A stretch of 64,000 nucleotides of DNA from Salinisphaera sp. G21_0 (GTDB taxonomy: Bacteria; Pseudomonadota; Gammaproteobacteria; Pseudomonadales; Endozoicomonadaceae): contig NZ_JAGHQW010000002.1 in assembly GCF_017744115.1 (NCBI RefSeq), positions 62,001 to 126,000 of the forward strand. Direction: 5' to 3'. Below are positions 24,082-33,109 of the stretch, in pieces. The position numbers were made by a program, and so were the translations under genes. The notes under the pieces were generated by a model that did not search any database, had not been told where the DNA came from, and saw only the letters and a list, made by a program, of their open reading frames with translations. Numbering within the stretch: the stretch's first letter is position 1; every line of letters starts with the position of its first letter.

Positions 24082-25635
24082 ATGAACAACAATCAAGTTG
24101 TGATTTTTGATACCACCCTGCGCGATGGAGAGCAAAGCCCCGGCGCAGCCATGACCCGTGATGAAAAATTACGCATAGCCAGAACCCTGGAAAAACTGCG
24201 GGTAGATGTGATTGAAGCCGGTTTCGCCATGGCCAGCCCGGGTGACTTTGAAGCCGTCAAAGCCATTGCCGCCAATATCACGGAAAGCACGGTATGCAGC
24301 CTCTCCAGGGCACTGGAAAAAGATATTGACCGGGCCGCCGAAGCCCTGAAACCAGCCAGACGGGGCCGGATTCATACCTTTATTGCCACCTCTCCCATCC
24401 ACATGCAGCACAAATTGTGTATGAACCCGGACGATGTGATCAAACAGGCCGTATTTGCCGTCAAACGGGCCAGAAACCACATTGACGATGTTGAGTTTTC
24501 CTGTGAAGACGCCGGCCGCTCAGAAATAGATTTTTTGTGCCATATTATTGAAGCGGCCATTGATGCCGGTGCCAGAACCATCAATATTCCGGATACCGTT
24601 GGCTACGCCCTGCCACACCAGTTTGGAGAAACCATCAAAACCCTGATGGAACGTATCCCAAACGCTGATAAAGCCATCTTCTCCGTTCACTGCCACAATG
24701 ACCTTGGCCTGGCTGTAGCCAACTCACTGTCTGCCGTTGTGAATGGGGCACGTCAGGTTGAATGCACCATCAATGGATTAGGGGAAAGAGCGGGCAATGC
24801 CTCACTTGAAGAGATTGTCATGGCCCTGAAAACCCGGTCTGATTGTCTTGGGGTAACCACTGGCATCAACACCACTCAGATTGTACCGGCCTCACGACTG
24901 GTTTCCTCCATCACTGGCTTCCCGGTTCAACCCAACAAAGCCATCGTGGGAGCCAACGCCTTTGCCCACGAGTCTGGCATCCATCAGGACGGTGTACTGA
25001 AGCACCGGGAAACCTATGAAATTATGTCTGCCGAAGATGTTGGCTGGAATACTAACCGGTTGGTACTTGGCAAATTATCTGGCCGCAACGCTTTCAAAAC
25101 CCGAATGGAAGAACTGGGCATATCGTTCAGCAGCCAGGACGACTTAAATGATGCGTTCCAGCGCTTTAAGGTTCTGGCGGACAAAAAATCGGAAATCTAC
25201 GACGATGACCTTCAGGCACTGGTGAGTGATGCCCGTAGCAGCAGCGAGCTGGTGGAGAAATATAAACTGATCGATCTGAATGCCAGCTCAAAAATTGGCA
25301 AAACACCGGAAGCAACACTCACCCTGGAAATCAACGGAGAACAACAGGCGGTTTCCAGCAGCGGCGATGGTCCTGTTGACGCCATATTCAAAGCCATTGA
25401 AAAGCTGGCCAACTCCCAGGCCAGGCTCGCACTGTATAACGTCAGCGCCATTACAACAGGTACTGACTCCCAGGGTAAAGTCTCTGTCCGACTTGAGAAA
25501 AACGGGCAGATTGTCAATGGCTCCGGGGCTGACACCGATATCGTCATTGCTTCCGCCAAAGCCTACATCCATGCCCTCAACCTGCTGGAAGCCGATATCG
25601 CCAAAGCCAATCCACAAACCGGGGGAACGGTTTAA
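24082..25635 (+). CDS. leuA: 2-Isopropylmalate synthase
   Basis: First committed step of leucine synthesis: condenses acetyl-CoA with 2-ketoisovalerate. The ATG at 24082 (517 residues) follows AAGGG by eight bases; the frame opens 13 codons earlier at a TTG without support. Visible are [12 protein letters not shown] at the start of the TIM barrel, the HCHNDLGLA metal site, and the C-terminal regulatory domain where leucine normally binds for feedback inhibition. leuBCD are not adjacent. Confidence 0.96.
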   Translation: MNNNQVVIFDTTLRDGEQSPGAAMTRDEKLRIARTLEKLRVDVIEAGFAMASPGDFEAVKAIAANITESTVCSLSRALEKDIDRAAEALKPARRGRIHTFIATSPIHMQHKLCMNPDDVIKQAVFAVKRARNHIDDVEFSCEDAGRSEIDFLCHIIEAAIDAGARTINIPDTVGYALPHQFGETIKTLMERIPNADKAIFSVHCHNDLGLAVANSLSAVVNGARQVECTINGLGERAGNASLEEIVMALKTRSDCLGVTTGINTTQIVPASRLVSSITGFPVQPNKAIVGANAFAHESGIHQDGVLKHRETYEIMSAEDVGWNTNRLVLGKLSGRNAFKTRMEELGISFSSQDDLNDAFQRFKVLADKKSEIYDDDLQALVSDARSSSELVEKYKLIDLNASSKIGKTPEATLTLEINGEQQAVSSSGDGPVDAIFKAIEKLANSQARLALYNVSAITTGTDSQGKVSVRLEKNGQIVNGSGADTDIVIASAKAYIHALNLLEADIAKANPQTGGTV

Positions 25636-25755
25636 TCAATTTGGTTTGATTGAAATGCCAACAGGATCTTTCAGTGATACTATTGGCGTTTTAATCTTCC
25701 TCCTGCTCTTACTCCGGGAGGCAACTGTAAATAGCAGCAACCATTGAGAACCATC

Positions 25756-26676
25756 ATGCAGGGCGAAACCGTTGACCACCCTTCACCATCCAACAGTGAT
25801 CAGGCTGTCGACAGTTCTGCAGCAAAAATCCAGATTGCCCGCCGGGAAAAACTCAGACAAAACTATTTAGGAGCCATGGGCATACAAACCTGGTTTCCCA
25901 GATATCAACTGACCAATGCTCAACCAGCCAGACCTTTTGACTGGATAGCAGAGGACGCCCGGGCACTTGCCGAAGCAGTGTCAGCTCAGGCTGTTTCTGG
26001 CACTGAAATCAGCTCAGCGTTTAACCAACAGAATGCCAGAGAGCAGCCCCAGACAGGATACTCACCGACAAAGCCAGCGGATATCCTTGGGCAATTTATT
26101 ACCCCGTCCAAACCTGTTGAGGACATCAAACAGGAAGATCAACCTTCGCCAGAGCCCGTAAAACAGCTGTCAGGCTCCGTCAGCAAATTCCGTCTGGTGA
26201 TAAAGCCCGTCAGCGATGACTGCCTTGTGATTGCCGAAATGCCACACTCCGGACTCAACCAATTCAGCCGCTACCATCAACGCTTATTAGATGACATTCT
26301 CAGAGCACTCAAGCTCAACCCGGAAGGCTCACAGACTGTTCGTGAATTTGTCTGGCCCATGAGCGAAAGCCGGGGCTTGCTAAGCCAACTAAGCCAGGAT
26401 GACTACGCCGCTGCCGATGCCGTCTGTGCTTATCTGAGCAACCAATACGGCTTATCCCACAGAAAGGTGATTCTGTTATTTGGCCAGTCAGCGGCCAGGT
26501 TTGTTATGGACCCGGAAAAAGATTTTGAGCAACTACGGGGTATCCAGCCGGGCACTCATACAGGCCAGTGGTTTGCTGTAACCCATGGGCTGAATGAACT
26601 GATGAAACAGTCCATACTCAAAAGGGAAGCATGGCAGGATCTGGCTCCGCTACTCACCAAAACACAAGACACATAG
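25756..26676 (+). CDS. HolD-like protein (DNA polymerase III psi subunit family) upstream of rimI
   Basis: The N-terminal YLGAMGIQTWFPRYQ resembles the LGITQW motif of psi (HolD). The stretch LLDDILRALKLNPEG matches HolD's DVLRALTVSP region. As in E. coli, the gene directly precedes rimI (42-base gap). At 306 residues it is more than twice the size of E. coli psi, because of a long Pro/Gln/Ser-rich linker at about 60-145 and a longer C-terminal domain. Psi bridges the clamp loader to single-strand-binding protein through chi. An in-frame TTG at 25744 is an alternative start. The role is inferred from short motifs and position. Confidence 0.6.
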   Translation: MQGETVDHPSPSNSDQAVDSSAAKIQIARREKLRQNYLGAMGIQTWFPRYQLTNAQPARPFDWIAEDARALAEAVSAQAVSGTEISSAFNQQNAREQPQTGYSPTKPADILGQFITPSKPVEDIKQEDQPSPEPVKQLSGSVSKFRLVIKPVSDDCLVIAEMPHSGLNQFSRYHQRLLDDILRALKLNPEGSQTVREFVWPMSESRGLLSQLSQDDYAAADAVCAYLSNQYGLSHRKVILLFGQSAARFVMDPEKDFEQLRGIQPGTHTGQWFAVTHGLNELMKQSILKREAWQDLAPLLTKTQDT

Positions 26677-26718
26677 GGCAATGCCTGAAGAGCAAACGAT
26701 TCAGATAAATCATCAACC

Positions 26719-27189
26719 ATGACACAACCCTCAATCACGTTTCGCCCCATGCTGGAAAGTGACCTGGAACAGGTCAATGCCGTGGAACAACAGTCAGCAG
26801 AGCACCCCTGGCGAAAGGCACACTTTTCCGACAGCCTGACCTCCGGCTATACCTGCGAACTGGCAGTGCTTGATGGCAGAATTGTGGGACACTGCGTCAT
26901 GATGATGGTAGCCGGTGAAGCCAGCATTTTGATTCTGACGGTGGACAAATCTTTTCAAAGGCAAGGTATCGGTCGGCAGCTGTTGCAACATATGCTCCAG
27001 AAAGCAAGACAGTCTGACTGCAAAACCATACTGCTTGAAGTCCGTCGCTCCAATATCAAAGCCTTCAACCTTTATCTTGATGAAGGCTTTAGCGAGGTCG
27101 GCATCAGAAAAAACTATTACCCCATGGGAAACCACCGGGAAGATGCCATTGTCATGGCCATAGAAATCCAACCGACTTTAGGCTGGTGA
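26719..27189 (+). CDS. rimI: Ribosomal protein bS18-alanine N-acetyltransferase
   Basis: GNAT enzyme that acetylates the N-terminal alanine of ribosomal protein S18. 156 residues with the acetyl-CoA loop QRQGIGRQLL near 80-89 and the C-terminal FNLYLDEGFSEVGIRKNYYP block typical of RimI. Its place behind a HolD-like gene matches E. coli holD-rimI. It converges on the 27201 gene with an 11-base gap. Confidence 0.92.
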   Translation: MTQPSITFRPMLESDLEQVNAVEQQSAEHPWRKAHFSDSLTSGYTCELAVLDGRIVGHCVMMMVAGEASILILTVDKSFQRQGIGRQLLQHMLQKARQSDCKTILLEVRRSNIKAFNLYLDEGFSEVGIRKNYYPMGNHREDAIVMAIEIQPTLGW

Positions 27190-27200
27190 TAAACCGACGT

Positions 27201-28127
27201 TCATTCATTTTTTGCCCGTTCACGACGGGCCCAATCCAGAAGTTTCTCTCTGGTCCATATCATGATGCTTTCCGAGGGCGTGTATTGTCCTGCGTCGTAT
27301 AACCGCCGACGCCGGGGATTGTCCAGAGCAATATGATCACCGTCAAGAACGCCCCGGGCCGGGAAAAACAGAGCCCCTCCAGCCTCCGGCAGGTCCCGCA
27401 GATAGCTCATCCGGGGTGAATGTTCTTTCATGCTGGCATCCCAGAACCACGCTTTCCCGAAAATACCACCAACCCGGGGTTCCAGCTCTATTCGTTCGGA
27501 AAGCTCCAAGTAAAAGTCTCTCCAGCCATCCTGCAGAAAATGTGGCGTCAGACGTCGGTCTTCCACATGAACTTCATACATATTCCGGGAGCTATTCCCC
27601 AGACTGATAAGCAGTTGCGCAGCGCAGACTATCTGGATGATGCCACAGGAGAAAATAGACCGTCGCGGCAGCGGACGAGGCTCATAATGACAAATGAAGT
27701 TGCTGGGCCACATATTCAGCGCAGCAATGGCCAGGTCTTTATGAAAAAGATCATTATCAACAAAATCATGATCGCCAGCTTCCTGAATACGGCTGCATAA
27801 ATCCTGAAACCAGTTATTGACGGCTTCTATCGTAGATTTTGGGAGGTGTTTATCCATACTATGTTGCTGTACAACTTCCACACTAATTTTCATCAGTTCT
27901 AACAGCGTGAGCTTGCGCAACAACTTCAGGGTAGGAATATCGTATCGGGTTTCAACCTCTTCCAGCCACAACGTTATTTCCGCCGGGTATACGTTATAAG
28001 AACGCCCTTTCATCACATGCCGGACAAATCTCACATAATCCTGCACGACGTGTTCAAGATCAGCAGCCTGGGCATATTGTCCGTAAAGGCCCGTTTTAAT
28101 TGATTCAAGGAGTTCCACAAGCGCCAT
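27201..28127 (-). CDS. Unknown protein of the FkbH/ACP cluster
   Basis: Not recognised. 308 residues, soluble and helix-rich in the first half. A more conserved-looking C-terminal half includes GGIFGKAWFWDAS, MSYLRDLPEAGGALFF and SIMIWTREKLLDWARR. No signal peptide or obvious cofactor motif. It is the last gene of a leftward cluster, 32 bases behind the acyl carrier protein, so it probably acts on or with the ACP-bound product. An acyl- or glyceryl-transferase would be a reasonable guess, but nothing in the sequence proves it. Confidence 0.6.
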   Translation of the reverse strand: MALVELLESIKTGLYGQYAQAADLEHVVQDYVRFVRHVMKGRSYNVYPAEITLWLEEVETRYDIPTLKLLRKLTLLELMKISVEVVQQHSMDKHLPKSTIEAVNNWFQDLCSRIQEAGDHDFVDNDLFHKDLAIAALNMWPSNFICHYEPRPLPRRSIFSCGIIQIVCAAQLLISLGNSSRNMYEVHVEDRRLTPHFLQDGWRDFYLELSERIELEPRVGGIFGKAWFWDASMKEHSPRMSYLRDLPEAGGALFFPARGVLDGDHIALDNPRRRRLYDAGQYTPSESIMIWTREKLLDWARRERAKNE

Positions 28128-28159
28128 ATGAGATGGTTATTTATTGGTTCTTGATTGAA

Positions 28160-28405
28160 CTAGGCAGAGGTTTTCCCGGAGACCAGGGAAACAATATCAC
28201 CCACACTGTCCATTTGATTCAGCTGCTCCAGTTCATCCATGGTAAATTTTATCGTAAGGTCTTTTTCAATGGCGCAGATGATCTGTATCTGAGCCATGGA
28301 ATCCCAACCTTCAAGGGCATTGCGCTGTGTTTGCTCCGTTATCTCCAGGCTCTCTTCGTCGAGAATATCACGGATTATTTCACTGATAGTTGCCAAAATA
28401 GCCAC
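28160..28405 (-). CDS. Acyl carrier protein
   Basis: 81-residue stand-alone carrier protein. The phosphopantetheine attachment serine is Ser36 in GWDSMAQIQI, at the start of helix 2 as in all ACPs. The four-helix pattern and acidic character fit. It is not the fatty-acid AcpP, which has a different signature (DSLDTVE). Lying between the FkbH-like gene (20-base gap) and the unknown gene, it is the likely carrier for the FkbH product. Confidence 0.9.
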   Translation of the reverse strand: MAILATISEIIRDILDEESLEITEQTQRNALEGWDSMAQIQIICAIEKDLTIKFTMDELEQLNQMDSVGDIVSLVSGKTSA

Positions 28406-28425
28406 AACAAGCTCCTTCTACGATC

Positions 28426-30231
28426 TTATTCTGTCGCCGGGTTTATCGTGATGGGAATATCACGTTCAGGCACTTCGCTGCCGATGCTGTACTTCCATTG
28501 ACTACTGTTATCGTCGGAGCAATGCAAAAGTTGAAAACCCGAGTCTTGGTAAAAGTCCTTTACCAGGCCATTTTTTTCTCTGGGTACATGGTAACCGATG
28601 ACATCTTTTATCCCATTGTCTTTAGCCAGTAGCAGCAGCTTTGACAACATCGCTGCCTCCATCTCTCGTTTGAACACACGACAACTCATTACCCAGCAGC
28701 GGATATGCAGGTCATCCCCCTGACGTTCGCCGATAATAACGGAAACGATGCCATTGTCACCAAAGCGATCCGTGAGTCGGCCATAAAGTGTCAGGTAATC
28801 GGGAGAATCCATAAAACCGGCTACTTCCTGTTCGGTAAATCGCAAACCGGTGAGATTGAACTGATTGGTTTTGTTGATCAGCTGGGCGGACCTTGGCAAT
28901 GCCATTGGATTTACCGGCTCAATTGTTGCTGTCATTTGTAATGATTTCAGGTAATCATCATAGCTCTGGCAGGCGTTCTCCAGTTCGACGCGCTGCCGGT
29001 TCTGGGCATACATGCTGGCTCGCTGAAAATCGTCTTGGCTTAATGATGGTTGCTCAAACAACCCGCTCCTGTCCAGGAAATGGATGTAGCGGGTGCTATC
29101 AGCGCCAATATCCGGTACCGATACGGCTGGCAGGCTTTGTGCCACTATCGCCCGCTCAGCCGGGTTGTCATCCAGAAACACCATCGCACCAAGGCCAAGA
29201 TTCAGGTCCCTGGCGATTTGCTCAATATTCCCGGGTTTGTGATCCCAGTTAGCCTGAAAGGCACTGAAATCATCAAGTTTCAAAACACTGTCCGGATGGG
29301 CAAAACCATCCTCAGCATTTTGTCGCTCATTCTTACTGCAGACAGCCAGTAGTATGCCACGCTCCCTGAGCGCTTTAAGGTAGCTTTGCAGATCACTGAA
29401 CCCTTCCGCTGTCGCATTGCCCGCACCGACCTGTATACCATCAAGACCGTCATCACCAATAACCCCACCCCACAGGGTGTTGTCCAGATCACAGATAACC
29501 ACTTTTTTGACCAGACCAACGGTCGCCTTGATCTGAGCTGCAACACTGTAGCCTACTTCGATAAATGCCTCTCTGCTCATGGCAAATTTATAGGAATACC
29601 ATTGGGCCGGATCGTACCATCGGTCAAGGCCAAACCTGGCCGCCAGGTAATTCAGGTCATGAAGAATAAATCCCGACGTATTTTGCGCATGCTCGGCAAA
29701 TCTCTGATTGATCTGCCGGGTAATGTAACTCCGACCCGCTGCCTGTGTGGCATCCTGGTTACCCAATGGCCGGGTGCCCGGCAGTTCAAAGTTATTTTGA
29801 ATAATCGAGGCATTAAATTTCTCTGTCAGTGAACTCCAGACAGTCTGAAAACGGTGCACAAACTGTTCGATAAAAGCATCAATGGACTCTTGTGTACTGG
29901 CAACAGCTGGCCACCCGGTAATATTTACGTTGCTGGTGTGAAGGTAAATAATCTGGGGATCAAACGCTTTTAGCTCTCCATCATCAAATAAAGCACTTTC
30001 GTAGAACCGGTTGTAATCCGACTCAAAGATTTCCACATTGACGCCCGCCTGCAAAAGAAACAGCTCAATATAGCAACTGACCTCCTGCGTAGTAGAACCG
30101 CCCAGCACAGCCACCCGAAGTGCCGGCTGGGATAATCCCGCCCTGAGCTCCCGACGCAATTTCTTCTGGTGACGCTGAATAAATGGATAGTCCAGTGGAT
30201 ACGACAGTCGTTGATCAGTGTTGTCATCCAT
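28426..30231 (-). CDS. FkbH-like HAD-superfamily protein
   Basis: FkbH-type enzymes move a glyceryl unit from 1,3-bisphosphoglycerate to an acyl carrier protein with loss of phosphate. The 601 residues show an N-terminal SGNH-like region (AVLGGSTTQE at 41-50). The HAD motif is DLDNTLWGG at 248-256 with nucleophile Asp248, and LDDNP follows further on. A C-terminal GNAT-like fold is present. Layout and length match FkbH-like proteins of glycan and polyketide clusters. AAGG lies four bases before the ATG. The ACP follows immediately. Confidence 0.88.
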   Translation of the reverse strand: MDDNTDQRLSYPLDYPFIQRHQKKLRRELRAGLSQPALRVAVLGGSTTQEVSCYIELFLLQAGVNVEIFESDYNRFYESALFDDGELKAFDPQIIYLHTSNVNITGWPAVASTQESIDAFIEQFVHRFQTVWSSLTEKFNASIIQNNFELPGTRPLGNQDATQAAGRSYITRQINQRFAEHAQNTSGFILHDLNYLAARFGLDRWYDPAQWYSYKFAMSREAFIEVGYSVAAQIKATVGLVKKVVICDLDNTLWGGVIGDDGLDGIQVGAGNATAEGFSDLQSYLKALRERGILLAVCSKNERQNAEDGFAHPDSVLKLDDFSAFQANWDHKPGNIEQIARDLNLGLGAMVFLDDNPAERAIVAQSLPAVSVPDIGADSTRYIHFLDRSGLFEQPSLSQDDFQRASMYAQNRQRVELENACQSYDDYLKSLQMTATIEPVNPMALPRSAQLINKTNQFNLTGLRFTEQEVAGFMDSPDYLTLYGRLTDRFGDNGIVSVIIGERQGDDLHIRCWVMSCRVFKREMEAAMLSKLLLLAKDNGIKDVIGYHVPREKNGLVKDFYQDSGFQLLHCSDDNSSQWKYSIGSEVPERDIPITINPATE

Positions 30232-30251
30232 GTTGCCTTCCCGTGCGCGGA

Positions 30252-31262
30252 TTATAATGTTTGTTTAAGACGTCGGGCCATATCCAAAATACCGGACATG
30301 GTTACTTTAAGCTGGTCAAGACTCCGGTTATCCATCACCAGGTTCCTTTTTAGTTTCAGCAAATGCTCGCCACGATGGTTAAGCCCCTCATCCAGAGTTG
30401 TCGCAGTGCGCACCCCCAGCGACTCCAGCTCAGGAATATGCCCTGGCCGCCAGATACCACTGGGGTAGCAAAGATGATCCACTCCATAGGGCGGATTCAG
30501 CGATGCCGTCAGTTTTTCCCGGTTAATCTCTATTTCCCGCTGAATACCTGCAGTATCTTCCGGAAGTCGGTGGCTATGAGTATGTAATTGAATTGAATGC
30601 AGTGGATTTCGCACAATCCGGGCCAGCTCATCGTAGCTGGCGTTGTGGAAACGCCGATCAGTGATATCGTCCTTATCCTGACCCAGAAAGTCAGCAATTT
30701 CTGCCAGAAACGCCATTTTTGTCTGGTCATCAAATTCACGGATACAGGATTCAATGCTCTCAACCAGTTCGCTGTTACTGCCGGTAAACTGATAATCCTT
30801 GCCATTAAAAGACAGATTTATGGTATCCACCGGCTTTTTCCAGAGCCAGTATTGCAACAGTACATTGACTACTGCTATTTGATGATCGCAGTAATAGGTG
30901 GTGACGTAGATAGTTGAAGGAAATTGGTAGTCCTCAAGAACAGGCAGTAAATCAGCGACACTTGCCCACCAGCCATCATCAATGGTAATGACCACTGGAT
31001 ATTCATAAGTCACTTCCCCCTGCAAATGTCGCTGCGCCTCCTCAAGACTTATGACGTTGTATCGTGAGTGTTTCAGAAACTCCAGAATAGGGATCAGCCT
31101 ATTCCGTGAAATAAAGACGCCCGGCCAGAATAAGTGTTCGTCTTTCAGTGACAGGGAGTGCAGGCAGAGGATCACCAGCTTATGACGGTTAAGGTAAGCG
31201 CTGAGATGAGTCAAACCGGATTTAACTATCAATTTATAGAGACTGTTTTTCCATCCCGACAT
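30252..31262 (-). CDS. NodB-type polysaccharide deacetylase
   Basis: Carbohydrate esterase family 4 fold, 336 residues. The metal- and base-carrying motif is TIDDGW (Asp95-Asp96). The HTHSH at 227-231 is the second metal motif. A CLH at 33-35 matches the first His of some family members. No signal peptide is visible, so it may work in the cytoplasm or on a lipid-linked intermediate. It is the first gene of the leftward cluster, 20 bases ahead of the FkbH-like gene. The natural substrate could be an N-acetylated sugar or another amide. Confidence 0.85.
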   Translation of the reverse strand: MSGWKNSLYKLIVKSGLTHLSAYLNRHKLVILCLHSLSLKDEHLFWPGVFISRNRLIPILEFLKHSRYNVISLEEAQRHLQGEVTYEYPVVITIDDGWWASVADLLPVLEDYQFPSTIYVTTYYCDHQIAVVNVLLQYWLWKKPVDTINLSFNGKDYQFTGSNSELVESIESCIREFDDQTKMAFLAEIADFLGQDKDDITDRRFHNASYDELARIVRNPLHSIQLHTHSHRLPEDTAGIQREIEINREKLTASLNPPYGVDHLCYPSGIWRPGHIPELESLGVRTATTLDEGLNHRGEHLLKLKRNLVMDNRSLDQLKVTMSGILDMARRLKQTL

Positions 31263-31300
31263 AAACCACTTCCTTTCGCCTCTCTGTTTTAAGAGCTATT

Positions 31301-31355
31301 GCTTTAAAAAAGCTTTAAAAAAGCTTTAAAAAAGCTTTAAAAAAGCTTTAAAAAA
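31301..31355. repeat. Five tandem 11-bp repeats with phased A-tracts
   Basis: The unit GCTTTAAAAAA is repeated five times (starts at 31301, 31312, 31323, 31334 and 31345). It lies in the 241-base divergent promoter region between the deacetylase gene and the MaoC-SDR gene. A6 tracts spaced at one helical turn are expected to bend DNA strongly. Confidence 0.9.
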
Positions 31356-31503
31356 TATACGTGTAAAGATCGCCAGATACGAAAGAAACTTAACCGACTT
31401 ATATTTAAAGAATCGATGCTACATGGCGATGATATAGGCCAAAGAACGTCGAAACTTTTATTTAATAGCACTTTTTGATCGGGCACATAAATCATTTTGT
31501 CTG

Positions 31504-32943
31504 ATGATGCCCTGGAATCATTCTATGATAACTCGCCTATTTACCCTGAGTGATCAACTGGCATTTGCAAAATTGTCCGGTGATTACAATCCGCTTCATA
31601 TTGATGAAATAGCCTCACGAAGATATATGTTTGGCGAGCCATTGGTGCATGGCATTCATACACTGCTCTGGGCCCTTGACTGCTTTCTTGCCGCCAACCC
31701 GAAGCCAACAACGATCCTTTCACTGGAGGCTGATTTCAAAAAGCCGGTTATTCTGAGTGAGGATGTATCGGTTAAATTCAGTGAAAAATCCAGCCACCAA
31801 CTGATCGAAATCAGCTCCCAATCAAGCCTGCTGTCAAAAGTCAAACTGCAATGCAAGCCTATTTCCCGGGAACACTGGGATCAACAACAAAGAAAGTGCT
31901 TGTCCGGCTCAGCTCCTGAAGCCTCGCCCAGGGAACTTACTGCAGCAGAGGTGGCAAAGGCAAAAGGCGAACTGGAACTGTTTTACGACAATGTCCAGTT
32001 GTCGCAATTACTGCCAAATGTTGCCGCTCATCTTGACCCGGTCTGCGTTGCTGCCATGCTTGCCAGCACCCGATTGGTAGGTGGGCATTGCCCAGGGCTG
32101 AATTCTCTCTACTCTTTTTTCTCTTTATATGCCTCTGATAAAGGTAAAGACCCAGCAACATTTGCTTACCAGACTGCTGAGTATGATGAGCGCTTCTCAA
32201 TGGCCACTATTGACCTGACAGTCCCCGGATTCATCGGCACTATCAGGGCATTTTTACGCCCACCTCCTGTCGTTCAGGCTTCCTGTGAACAGATCAAAGA
32301 CAGGGTAAAACAGGGCGAATTCATCGGCCAGAAAGCCATCATCATAGGCGGTTCAAGGGGATTAGGGGAAATTGTCGCAAAGTTACTGGCTGCTGGTGGA
32401 GCCGAGGTTTTCATCAGTTTTTACCGTGGCAGCGATGAAGCAGAACAACTGGTTAACGAGATCCGCAGCAATGGCGGCAACGCAAGCACTTTCCATTTCA
32501 ACGTCCTGTCCCCGCACTGGGAAGAAGTTTTGGAACATCATACGGATCTGCATCCCAGCCATCTTTATTATTTTGCAACCCCGTTTATCGCGGCCTCACC
32601 AGGGCAGTTTTCTTCTGAACAGCATCAGTGTTTTTCTGATTACTACGTCAAGGGTTTTGTTGAAACAGTTACCCCGCTGCTGTCGAAGGGACTTACTCAC
32701 ATTTTTTATCCTTCCACCGTAATGATTGATGATATGCCATTGGATATGGCTGAGTATTCAGTAGCCAAAGCTGCCGGGGAAACGGTATGCCGCTTTTTGT
32801 CAAAAAATAACAAAGGCTTGAGAATCTCTATGCCAAGGCTGCCAAAAATGACAACAGACCAGACAGCAAGCCTTATGAAAAAAGATCAAATGGACCCTGT
32901 TCCTGTTATGTTGAATGAACTTCGCACGCACCATACGCCATAA
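31504..32943 (+). CDS. Fused MaoC-like hydratase and short-chain dehydrogenase
   Basis: A two-domain protein of 479 residues. Residues 8-130 form a MaoC hot-dog domain with the catalytic pair Asp27 and His32 (SGDYNPLHID) and the VHGIH block. Residues 275-470 form an SDR domain with glycine motif GGSRGLG at 282-288 and the active-site YSVAK at 418-422. The middle part is not assigned. Together they could hydrate or dehydrate and reduce an acyl thioester, as in beta-oxidation or polyketide steps. It is divergent from the FkbH/ACP/deacetylase cluster and probably belongs to it. No clear ribosome binding site distinguishes the ATG at 31504 from the one at 31525. Confidence 0.82.
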   Translation: MMPWNHSMITRLFTLSDQLAFAKLSGDYNPLHIDEIASRRYMFGEPLVHGIHTLLWALDCFLAANPKPTTILSLEADFKKPVILSEDVSVKFSEKSSHQLIEISSQSSLLSKVKLQCKPISREHWDQQQRKCLSGSAPEASPRELTAAEVAKAKGELELFYDNVQLSQLLPNVAAHLDPVCVAAMLASTRLVGGHCPGLNSLYSFFSLYASDKGKDPATFAYQTAEYDERFSMATIDLTVPGFIGTIRAFLRPPPVVQASCEQIKDRVKQGEFIGQKAIIIGGSRGLGEIVAKLLAAGGAEVFISFYRGSDEAEQLVNEIRSNGGNASTFHFNVLSPHWEEVLEHHTDLHPSHLYYFATPFIAASPGQFSSEQHQCFSDYYVKGFVETVTPLLSKGLTHIFYPSTVMIDDMPLDMAEYSVAKAAGETVCRFLSKNNKGLRISMPRLPKMTTDQTASLMKKDQMDPVPVMLNELRTHHTP

Positions 32944-33067
32944 GGACAAGCAAACCAATAACCAAACGTTTTTTTAGGACTGACCACTTCCAAAACCACA
33001 ACCGATACTGGTAAAAAAAGCAGAAAAATACGAGCTTTCCCCCCCTGCACACCAATGGATTGACAGG

Positions 33068-33073
33068 TATAAT
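33068..33073 (+). promoter_or_regulatory. Consensus -10 box ahead of the GIY-YIG-like gene
   Basis: A perfect TATAAT lies 36 bases ahead of the TTG start at 33110. The -35 candidate CTGCAC (33045-33050), 17 bases upstream, is weak. Confidence 0.45.
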
Positions 33074-33109
33074 CGCGCTCCTGTTTCAGTCACAGTAAGG
33101 TCTTAAGCG

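Noticed and set aside
31301-31355. CRISPR-like array
   Set aside because: The units are 11 bases and directly abutting, with no spacers and no cas genes.
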